A stretch of DNA of 64,000 nucleotides from PALSA-660 sp963726435. Its GTDB lineage: Bacteria > Actinomycetota > Coriobacteriia > Anaerosomatales > PALSA-660. A program made the translations under genes and the position numbers. Each line of letters starts with the position of its first letter. Positions within the stretch are counted from its first letter, which is position 1. Under the pieces are notes generated by a model, which saw only the letters and a list, made by a program, of their open reading frames with translations, made no database searches and was not told the DNA's origin. The stretch covers positions 296,938 through 360,937 of the forward strand of contig CAVSCJ010000001.1 of assembly GCA_963726435.1 (NCBI GenBank), read 5' to 3'. Positions 56,604 to 64,000 of this stretch are shown here, piece after piece.

Positions 56604-57730
56604 TTGAGTTGGACCAAAATCAATAACAGATACAACGAAGACAAGGTCATCGAGGCCTGTTCCTTATTCGGAATGATGAATCTCAGAGGTGTGAGATTCT
56701 CATCCAAAGACCCTGTTAAAGCCATAGAGAACATGCATGACCGCGGAAACGGATTAGGCGGAGGCTTCGCCATCTACGGAATCTATCCAGACTACAAGGA
56801 ATACTACGCGCTACATCTCATGTACATGGATACTGATGCGAAGAGGCTTACTGAAAGTCTCCTCCAAGAGAGATTTGACATTCATGTTGATGAAGAAATA
56901 CCCACTAGGGAAGCTAATGTCCAGGATCCACCAATACTTCGAAGATACTTCGTTGAACCGCGAAAAGAACTCCTCAACAAGCATCCTGACGATTATATCA
57001 GAGAGAACGTTATGCGAATCAATACTAGGACAGCAAAAGCCTTCGTTTTCTCAAGCGGCAAGAATATGGGTGTTTTCAAAGGAGTTGGCTATCCGGAGGA
57101 TATCGCTCAATACTTCTGCCTAGACGAGTATGAGGGTTACCTGTGGACGTGCCACGGAAGATTTCCAACCAATACTCCGGGATGGTGGGGCGGTGCACAT
57201 CCCTTCAACATCCTCGATTGGACAGTGGTTCACAACGGCGAGATCTCATCTTACGGAATCAACCGTCGCTACCTCGAGATGTATGGGTACAAGTGCACGA
57301 TGCAGACCGACACCGAGGTATTAGCATATGCGTTCGACCTTCTCACACGTCGCCACAATCTTCCAGTGGAAATCGCAACACAAGTATTATCACCCTCTTT
57401 CTGGACTGAAATTGACAAGGACCCACCAGAAAGCGTCGCCTACTGACAGCTCTTCGCCAAACATATGGCAGTCTACTGATGAATGGACCATTCACAGCCA
57501 TCATAGCTCATCAAGGAGAAATGATAGGATTAACTGATCGTATCAAACTCCGCCCCTTCTCAGCGGGTGTGAAAGACGACTTTCTCTATCTCAGCTCTGA
57601 AGAAGCCCCTATTCATCTCGTAGCGCCTAATCCCGAGAGAATCTGGCGTCCCAGAGGCGGTGAACCAGTAATCGGCAGACTGGAGAACGAAAAGACGGAG
57701 GAAATACTGTTGAGGGATGTGAGTAAATGA
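56604..57730 (+). pseudogene. Glutamate synthase amidotransferase subunit (class II GATase), one frameshift
   Basis: About 375 residues. Nucleophile segment ACSLFGMMN near residue 20, then GNGLGGGFAIYG, CHGRFPTNTPGWWGGAHPF, VVHNGEISSYG and TDTEVLAY: glutamine amidotransferase class II, releasing ammonia from glutamine. One base is missing in an A-run near 57433; restoring it reads EKRRLLTALRQTYGSLLMNGPF through. TTG at 56604 is 10 bases after GGAGG; TTG at 56595 is the alternative. ATGA overlap with the next gene. Confidence 0.83.
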
Positions 57731-59229
57731 AGAGCTACATAGAGTCTGAATATATCGTGGAAAGGAACGATAAACGGTGTATCAGGTGCAAAGTCTGTGT
57801 TAATCAATGTACCTATGAAACCCATTACTATGATCCAGAAGACGACAAGATCTGCAGCAAGGATGAGAACTGTGTCAACTGCCATCGATGCGTCGTCTTC
57901 TGCCCAACAAAAGCCATAACCATCAAGCGCAATCCCTGTGCCTATGGCAAACTCTAACTGGAATCAAGAGGTGCAAACAATTAAGAAACAGGCTGAGACG
58001 GAAGCGTGATATATGCAAGTATGGGGTGCGATAAACCCTACTACACCTACTGGGACGACTGCTTCTCAATGCAAGCCAAGTTACAAATCCTTCAATTGAT
58101 CCCTTAAGGGAACCTATGGAACTCCGCACATACCTTGGAGCTAAACCGGACAAATTGGATTCGAAACGATAGATGCAGAGTCTGTGCTAATGACTCAGCT
58201 AGCACCTCAGCTGTGCTTGGAAACACCAATCCTTTTTTCAGCCATCTCCTATGGTGCTGTTAGCTTCAACGTTCATAAAGCCCTCGCAAGAGCCGCTAAC
58301 GGAATGTGGAACATTATTCAACACTGGAGAAGGAGGACTTGATCAGAGGCTCTACAAGTATGGAGACCACACGATTGTTCAGGTAGCATCAGGCCGATTT
58401 GGAGTCCACCAAACTACTTAGATGTTGGTGTAGCATCGAGATTAAGATTGGTCAGGGAGCTAAGCCAGGAATTGGTGGACACCTTCCAGGTGAAAAAGTC
58501 ACTTTGATGTGTCTAGAACTCGTATGATTCCAGTGGGAACGGATGCGCTATCACCTGCTCCACAACATGATATATATTCAATTGAGGATCTACGTCAACT
58601 AATCTACGCCTTGAAAGAGGCGACGGACTACTCAAAGCCAGTAGTTGTCAAGATTGCAGCGGTGCATAACTCTGCCGCTATTGCTAGCGGGATAGCTCGA
58701 GCTGGCGCAGATATAGTTGCAATAGATGGTATAAGGGGTGCCACCGGAGCTGCTCCCAAAGTAACTCGGGATAATGTTGGAATACCTATAGAATTTGCTT
58801 TAGCTTCTGTAGATCAGCGTCTACGTGATGAAGGAATTAGGAACAAGGTCTTCATAGTTGTGGCAGGAGGTATTAGAAGCAGCCCTGACGTCGTGAAAGC
58901 AATAGCATTAGGTGCCGACGCGGTTTACATTGCTACGGCTGCCCTCGTTGCTATTGGATGTACTGTCTGCCAGAAATGCTACACTGGTAAATGTCCTTGG
59001 GGAATAGCAACAACCGACCCTCGAATAGCCCAGAGAGTTAACCCAGACATAGCGACAAAGAAGACTTGTGAATCTTCTTCAGGCGTGGAGCTGGGAGATC
59101 AAGGAGATGATGGGCGGAATGGGAGTGAACTCGATTGAGAGTCTCAGAGGAAATAGGCTGCATCTACGAGGAGTCGGGCTGACCGATACCGACCTAAGGA
59201 TTCTAGGAGTGAAGATGGCTGGTGATTAG
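57727..59229 (+). pseudogene. Glutamate synthase ferredoxin/FMN subunit (archaeal type), multiple frameshifts
   Basis: Begins with two [4Fe-4S] motifs (CIRCKVCVNQC, CVNCHRCVVFC), then an FMN TIM barrel: AISYGAVSFNVHKALARAAN, GQGAKPGIGGHLPG, SVDQRLRDEG, VVAGGIRSSPDVVKAIALGADAV region, and CTVCQKCYTGKCPWGIAT, the 3Fe-4S motif. Frame breaks near 57,957, 58,000-58,150, 58,290-58,330, 58,420 and 59,070. Would make glutamate from 2-oxoglutarate and ammonia with the flanking subunits. Confidence 0.82.
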
Positions 59230-60003
59230 AGATGATGACTTTGTGTCAAGAACGAGTTGGTGTGAAGAATGGGATAGCGAAGGTAGATGCGAGGGAATGC
59301 ATTACCGGACTCTTAATGCACTCCTAAGACATCTCAGCAGTGGCGGTGTGAAGAAGATAGAACTCATAATGTTTGTGGACAGCGGTACATTGGTACAAAT
59401 TTAGAGGGAAAATTGGTAATCGAAGTCCATGGTACACCTGGAAATGACCTTGGAGCCTTTATGAAAGGACCCAGTATAATTGTTTATGGAAATGCACAAG
59501 ATGGCTGTGGGAATACCATGGATGACGGAAAGATAGTGATTCACGGACATGCAGGAGATATAGTTGGATACTCGATGCGGGGTGGAAGCATCTTCATCCG
59601 TGATGATGTTGGATATCGTGTGGGAATTCATATGAAGGAATATAAAGAGAAGAAGCCGATCATTGTGGTTGGTGGTACTGCTCAAGACTTTCTCGGCGAG
59701 TACATGGCAGGGGGTGTACTGGTTGTTTTAGGATTAACTCTAGGTCGTGATGCGATTCATGATGCGCGGTTTGTTGGTACGGGGATGCATGGTGGAAATA
59801 TGTATATTCGTGGAAAAGTCAAGAACCCTACAAAGGATATCAAGATCGTTGGATTGGATACCAAGGATATACAGCTGCTACAAGGTTTAGTAGGCGAATT
59901 CTGTGACTATTTCGGCTTCAATCTGGACGAGGTTATGGCTCAAAAGTTTTGCAAGATCATTCCTCTCTCTGAAAGACCTTACGCAAAGCTTTATGCAATA
60001 TGA
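59222..60003 (+). pseudogene. Glutamate synthase GXGXG (alpha C-terminal) subunit, one frameshift
   Basis: About 260 residues. The beta-helix repeat is clear: GTPGNDLGAFMKGPSI, GNAQDGCGNTMDDGKIVIHG, GHAGDIVGYSMRGG, GGTAQDFLGEYMAGGVLVVLG. GTG at 59222 overlaps the previous stop. A one-base shift near 59,370 separates residues 1-50 from the rest. Structural partner of the FMN subunit. Confidence 0.82.
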
Positions 60004-60015
60004 GAAGGCAATGAG

Positions 60016-60333
60016 ATGGTGAAACAGAAAACGATTTTTGTTCGGAAACTCGATTCCAAGAAGATCGAAAATGAGATAACTGGATTGGTCGAGGATGTTG
60101 CTGAAGATACTAAGACTTCAGGGATTGTCAGTAATCTCAGCAGAGGTGTGAATAGGTTAGTAGCTGCTCTTTTCGTTAGGACAAGGGGTTACGCAAAGGG
60201 TATTGGAGATTTGTTGCGGACTAATTTCACAACCAATCAAAATATCGCTGATTCACGGGTTTATGAAATGGCTTATGATTTGGATAGAATTAGAAAAGTA
60301 GCGTGCACTGCCCCAGAGAAAGCTCCAATTTAA
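60016..60333 (+). CDS. Conserved-looking small protein of unknown function
   Basis: 105 residues, intact. Basic, mostly helical (KLDSKKIENEITGLVEDVAED; GVNRLVAALFVRTRG). Sits 12 bases after the glutamate synthase genes and 12 before guaA, so it is probably co-transcribed. Not recognised. Confidence 0.65.
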   Translation: MVKQKTIFVRKLDSKKIENEITGLVEDVAEDTKTSGIVSNLSRGVNRLVAALFVRTRGYAKGIGDLLRTNFTTNQNIADSRVYEMAYDLDRIRKVACTAPEKAPI

Positions 60334-60345
60334 GGAGTTCATGCA

Positions 60346-61920
60346 ATGAAAAATGAAGTCTTAGAACCACGAGCAACAAGATTTGATGCTGTACTTGTGC
60401 TTGACTTTGGCGGGCAATACAGTCATCTGATAGCTAAGGTGATTAGAGAGCAAGGAGTTTACTCGAAACTTGTTCCATGCAACATCACTGCAAAGGCAAT
60501 AACAGAGATTGAAGATAAAATTCATGTTAAGGGTCTCATCCTATCGGGAGGCCCTTCTAGCTGTATACCAGGAAGAAGCACCTCGGTTCGATCCTAACAT
60601 TCTGATAATGGGTATACCTGTCCTAGGTTTGTGCTATGGCCACCAACTGATTGCCTATCTTTTAAATGGTAAAGTAAAGACCGGACCTAAGAGAGAGTAC
60701 GGGATAGCTATTGCCACTATCGATAAGACTGTAGGCGTTCTGGAGCATTTGAACCGAGAAGAAAAAGTGTGGATGAGCCATTACGACACCGTCTACACCC
60801 TACCAGATGATTTTGAGGTATTAGCTCATACAGAAGACTGTTCTATTGCAGCATTCCGTCACAGAAAACAACCCCTTTATGGGCTCCAATGGATCCCGAG
60901 GTAGTACACACAGAACACGGAGTTAATATGCTTAGAAACTTTGTCTTCAACATATGTGGATGTAGAAGTAACTGGCAACCATCATTTATGATAGACAAAG
61001 CGATTGAGGAGATAAAAAGGACAGTCGGAGAAAAGAGAGCTATAATAGCTCTAAGTGGAGGAATTGACTCGACTACAGCAACAATGATTGCTATGAAAGC
61101 AATCAAAAATATAATAGCTGTTTTCGTTGACCATGGTTTCATGCGAGAGGGAGAACGGGAATTCGTGAAAAACACTTTCACAGAACTAGGTGTGAGAGTG
61201 TTAGCAATTGATGCTCGGGAACGTTTCCTCTCTAAGCTCCAGGGAGTTATAGACCCTGAAGAGAAGAGAAAGATAATGGGGGAGGAGTTTATAAGGACAT
61301 TCGAGGACATTGCAGAAAAAACAGATTCAGAGTACCTCATACAGGGAACAATCTATCCTGATAGAATAGAGTCAGGAATCCAAAAGCATTCTGAGAAGAT
61401 TAAGAGTCATCACAATGTAGCCGGTATCCCAACCAAGATTAATTTCAAAGCTATTATTGAGCCCCTCAGAGATTTATATAAAGACGAAGTTAGACAGATC
61501 GCGAAATACCTTAAAATACCGGAACCTCTTATCTCCCGGCAACCTTTTCCCGGACCAGGGTTAGCTGTTAGAATAATCGGTGATGCGACCTCTGATCGAG
61601 CTGATCTGTTACGAAAGGCTGATAAGATCCTGACAGAAGAGGTTGAAAAAAATAAAACCCTCCGGAAGGGATTATGGCAGTACTTCACCGTTCTAACTGA
61701 TACTAAAAGTACAGGTGTGAAGGGAGATGCAAGAGCTTATGGTTATGTCCTTGCTATTAGAGCCGTAGACAGCCAAGAGGCTATGACCGCTAGCTTCGCG
61801 AAAATACCATACGATGTGCTCGAGAGAATTTCTACAAGAATAACCAACGAGCTACCGTTAGTAACTAGAGTCGTATACGACATTACTCACAAACCTCCTG
61901 CAACAATTGAGTGGGAATAG
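60346..61920 (+). pseudogene. guaA: GMP synthase (glutamine-hydrolysing), two frameshifts
   Basis: Fused GATase + synthetase. GATase: VLDFGGQYSHLIAKVIRE, GLCYGHQ (Cys), WHPEV (His). Synthetase: ALSGGIDSTTATM P-loop, VDHGFMR, QPFPGPGLAVRIIGD, and C-terminal THKPPATIEWE. An extra T near 60562 (restore SS-VYQEE) and a missing C near 60894 (W-HPEV) break the frame. Makes GMP from XMP. The fused form is unusual for Euryarchaeota, which mostly have split subunits. Confidence 0.9.
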
Positions 61921-61944
61921 TTTCTAGCTAACGTAAACAGAAGG

Positions 61945-62203
61945 GACGGTCAGTGGAACATACGGGTTAGGGGGAGTGATGTGCGTGCGGTCAAGAGAAC
62001 CATGTTCTGAAATCTTTCAAAAGGGGGCTTGGGTATGGTTGGATATCATGAGGCCCCATGGGCCTCCACATCGCGGTCGAATCTTAGCTTTCACCTACCC
62101 ACTTGTTGGAAATTATGATAATCATCCAAAAGACAAGAGTGTAATGCTCATAAGTACTTCGAGTAAAAACGTCAAAATAGAAGGATTTGGCATTCCCGAG
62201 TAG
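61945..62203 (+). pseudogene. carA: Carbamoyl-phosphate synthase small subunit N-terminal remnant
   Basis: Patched frames read DGQWNIRVRGSDVRA (weak), then GMVGYHEA, and RILAFTYPLVGNYDNHPKDKS. This matches the CarA N-terminal domain (TGMxGYxEALTDPSYxGQIxxxTYPLIGNYG). It stops at 62201-62203, with no amidotransferase domain following; hisH begins about 40 bases later. So either a true remnant or a deletion in the assembly. Confidence 0.55.
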
Positions 62204-62239
62204 GATGAGGAACGTTAAATTGTAAGGGAGGATAGCGGT

Positions 62240-62833
62240 ATTAGAGTTACTATTCTCAATTATGGAATGGGCAATATCAAAAGCGTTTACAATGCATTAA
62301 AATATTTGGGAACTAAGCCTGTAATCGCCAAAACTCCATCAGAAATCATCGGAGAGAAGTTAATAATTCCCGGGGTTGGCTCCTTCGGTGAGGGAATGAA
62401 GAATTTAAAACCATTTATTCCTAAAATAAAGGAGATTGCGCTAACTTCTAAATCTGCCTTACTGGGGATCTGTTTGGGCATGCAGATGTTTTTCGAAGAC
62501 TCTGAAGAGTCGCCTAATGTAAAGGGCTTAGGGTTAATGAAAGGAAAAGTAGTCAGAGTGAAGACAGAGCTGAGGCTGCCACATATTGGATGGAACTTCC
62601 TAGAAATTGGAAATAAGGCTTGCCCATTATTTAAACAGGTAAATAATGGCTATGCATAGTTTGTTCATTCCTATCACGCTATTCCAGAGGAAAATGTGAT
62701 TGTAGCTACAACGAACTACGGTTGTAAAATAACCGCAGGCGTATGGAGGAATAATCTTTTTGGAACCCAGTTTCATCCAGAAAAGAGCTCAACTACTGGG
62801 TTACAGATCCTAAAGAATTTTTTGGAGATATAA
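62240..62833 (+). pseudogene. hisH: Imidazole glycerol phosphate synthase, amidotransferase subunit; in-frame TAG
   Basis: About 197 residues: VTILNYGMGNIKSVYNAL, PGVGSFGEGMKN, GICLGMQMFFEDSEES (Cys nucleophile), then after an amber codon at 62657-62659 FVHSYHA, and FGTQFHPEKSS (His, Glu). The TAG sits where homologues have Tyr (GYxYFVHSY), so one base change explains it. AAGGGAGG lies upstream, but the apparent first codon at 62240 is ATT; the true start is unclear. Stop is 2 bases before hisF. Confidence 0.85.
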
Positions 62834-62835
62834 AA

Positions 62836-63664
62836 ATGCTTTGTCGAAGAATAATTCCCTGCCTAGACTGCGATTTCGCTTTTCAGGAGGGACGGGTAGT
62901 AAAGGGAATAGAATTTAAACAAATCAGGTATGCTGGAATCCCCTGGCAACTGGCAGCGAAGTACTATGAAAATGGAGCGGATGAAATTGTTTTTCTTGAC
63001 ATAACCGCCAGCCACGAGAGAAGGGAAACAATGATCCATGTACTTGAAAAAACTTCTGAGAATGTGTTTATTCCACTCACTGTGGGAGGGGGGAATCCAA
63101 ACTGTCCTAGATGCCCAAAGGGTATTCAACGCTGGTGCAGATAAGGTGTCAATAAATACCGTTGCTGTAAAAAATCCAATTATCATAAACAAACTAGCAA
63201 GATATTTTGGAAATCAGGCATGTGTAGTTGCAATCGATGCGAAAAGAAGGTACATCAGTAACCCAAAAGAAGCCAACGACAAGACTGTTGTAGAAACGCA
63301 CCAAGGTCTGTGCTGGTTTGAGTGCTCCATTTACGGTGGTAGAACATTTACCGGGTTAGATGCTATAAAATGGGCACTAGAAGTTGAGAAAAGAGGAGCT
63401 GGAGAGATCTTACTCACCAGCATGGACAAGGATGGTACCAAGGAAGGATACGATATTCCCCTAACTGAGGCTATAAGTGAAAAAGTACGTATACCCGTAA
63501 TAGCCTCAGGTGGTTGCGGTACTTTAGAGCACATAAACGAGGTTTTTTTCAAAAAACCCAAGTCAGTGCTGCTCTTAGCCTGCGAGCATATTCATTACGA
63601 AAACTATGATATAGGTGAAGTGAAAGAATATTTAGCTAAGAATGGACTGCCGGTTAGACTGTAA
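62836..63664 (+). pseudogene. hisF: Imidazole glycerol phosphate synthase, cyclase subunit; one frameshift
   Basis: About 275 residues, TIM barrel. RRIIPCLDCDF (catalytic Asp), DITASHERR, PLTVGGGI, INTVAVKNP, VVAIDAKRR (second catalytic Asp), DGTKEGYD, PVIASGGCG. One extra G in the G-run near 63,095 breaks the frame between PLTVGGG and IQTVLDAQRVFNAGADKVS. Partner of HisH in histidine and AICAR synthesis. Confidence 0.9.
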
Positions 63665-63718
63665 GCCTTATCAAATTCTTGCTGAGTATGTGTTTTCGCT
63701 CGTGCACAGGAATATCCC

Positions 63719-64000
63719 CTACATTTCCTGGAGGATGGCGAACAGGTTGTCTTCTGGGTCCGTAGCAAAAGCCCACCAGCCTACTCCTGGAACCTCCATC
63801 TTCTGACCAATGATTTTCCCTCCAAGCGTCTCAATTCGCTTGGAATATTCATCAATGGATTCTACTGCGATATAGTTGACGGGTTTATGACCTGTCTTTG
63901 TCGTTTCATCATTCTACCATTGACACCAGCTCGAAGCAGCATTCCCTTTTCGTCGGTTGGCACCGTCAGAATTATATAATAATCAATCGGACCGGGGGTT
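63719..64000 (-). pseudogene. VOC (glyoxalase-like) family protein, partial, frameshifted
   Basis: Minus strand, entering from the window end. Patched: DYYIILTVPTDEKGMLLRAG, then after a shift near 63,910, GHKPVNYI, VESIDEYSKRIETLGGKIIG, MEVPGVGWWAFATDPEDNLF and stop at 63719. This is the C-terminal half of a VOC fold protein. Function unknown. Confidence 0.7.

Noticed and set aside
62657..62659. TAG in hisH as a pyrrolysine codon
   Set aside because: The site is a conserved Tyr, one base from TAT/TAC, in a stretch full of sequence errors; no methylamine methyltransferase context.
54356..64000. Low-GC region as a horizontally acquired island
   Set aside because: No integrase, tRNA, repeat or boundary signature, only housekeeping genes, both edge genes cut, and a different error profile.

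Overview
The window holds two unrelated pieces of DNA joined near position 54,355. Positions 1 to about 54,355 are GC-rich, cleanly coding and almost gap-free. They look like the chromosome of an anaerobic, non-photosynthetic Actinomycetota (Coriobacteriia-like is my best guess, unproven). Reasons: a four-subunit pyruvate:ferredoxin oxidoreductase, a sensory [FeFe]-hydrogenase-like protein, a selenoprotein, a small SRP RNA next to dnaX, and many GTG starts with 4-base ATGA/GTGA gene overlaps. Positions ~54,356-64,000 are AT-rich, use archaeal-type gene sets and TTG/GTG starts, and are full of single-base frameshifts. A TACK/Bathyarchaeia-like archaeon is plausible but not proven. Both genes at the join (a menG/ubiE methyltransferase and a PhoU-like regulator) are cut at the same point, so the join is most simply an assembly chimera.

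Layout of the bacterial part. 1-1553: end of a transaldolase/glucose-6-phosphate isomerase fusion. 1606-4102 (-): LytS-type kinase, LytTR regulator and a phosphoesterase. 4112-7005 (-): glycosyltransferase, TSUP permease, GNAT. 7162-10566 (-): QueT-like transporter, hydrogenase-like/GGDEF sensor, AmrS-type radical SAM enzyme. 10681-12971 (-): lysC-asd. 13096-14895 (-): GAF/HD-GYP protein. 15029-18067 (-): porGDAB. 18291-21182 (-): SRP RNA, dnaX, ybaB, recR. 21313-26533: PEBP protein, extradiol dioxygenase, TipAL-like MerR regulator, EamA transporter, DUF2207 protein. 26734-29778 (-): typA, a hydrolase and a small membrane protein. 29937-34665 (+): small unknown protein, MarR regulator and a heterodimeric ABC exporter. 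34712-40738: histidine degradation (hutHUI on minus, hutG-like divergent on plus) plus a thioesterase. 40835-47790: SpoIVB-type S55 protein, alcohol dehydrogenase, FMN reductase, SpoIIE-type phosphatase, thymidine kinase. 47942-54054: UbiA prenyltransferase, glutamate-synthase-like protein divergent from glutamine synthetase, a UGA-containing NHL/thioredoxin-like selenoprotein, and a DUF1540 protein.

Layout of the archaeal part (all plus strand except the last gene): PhoU fragment, class I/II aminotransferase, split glutamate synthase in three genes (amidotransferase, ferredoxin+FMN, GXGXG domain), a small unknown protein, guaA, a carA remnant, hisH, hisF, and a VOC-family protein on minus running off the window. 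Nearly all are broken by single-base indels, several in homopolymers, which points to uncorrected sequencing error rather than true gene decay.

Themes. The bacterial cell ferments or respires anaerobically with ferredoxin (PorGDAB), senses redox or H2 with a protein wired to c-di-GMP synthesis, and carries an HD-GYP protein that could degrade c-di-GMP. It makes lysine-family amino acids from aspartate, assimilates ammonia through GlnA and a GltB-like partner, and degrades histidine. The most notable single observation is the in-frame UGA at 53353-53355 with a bacterial SECIS-like hairpin just downstream.
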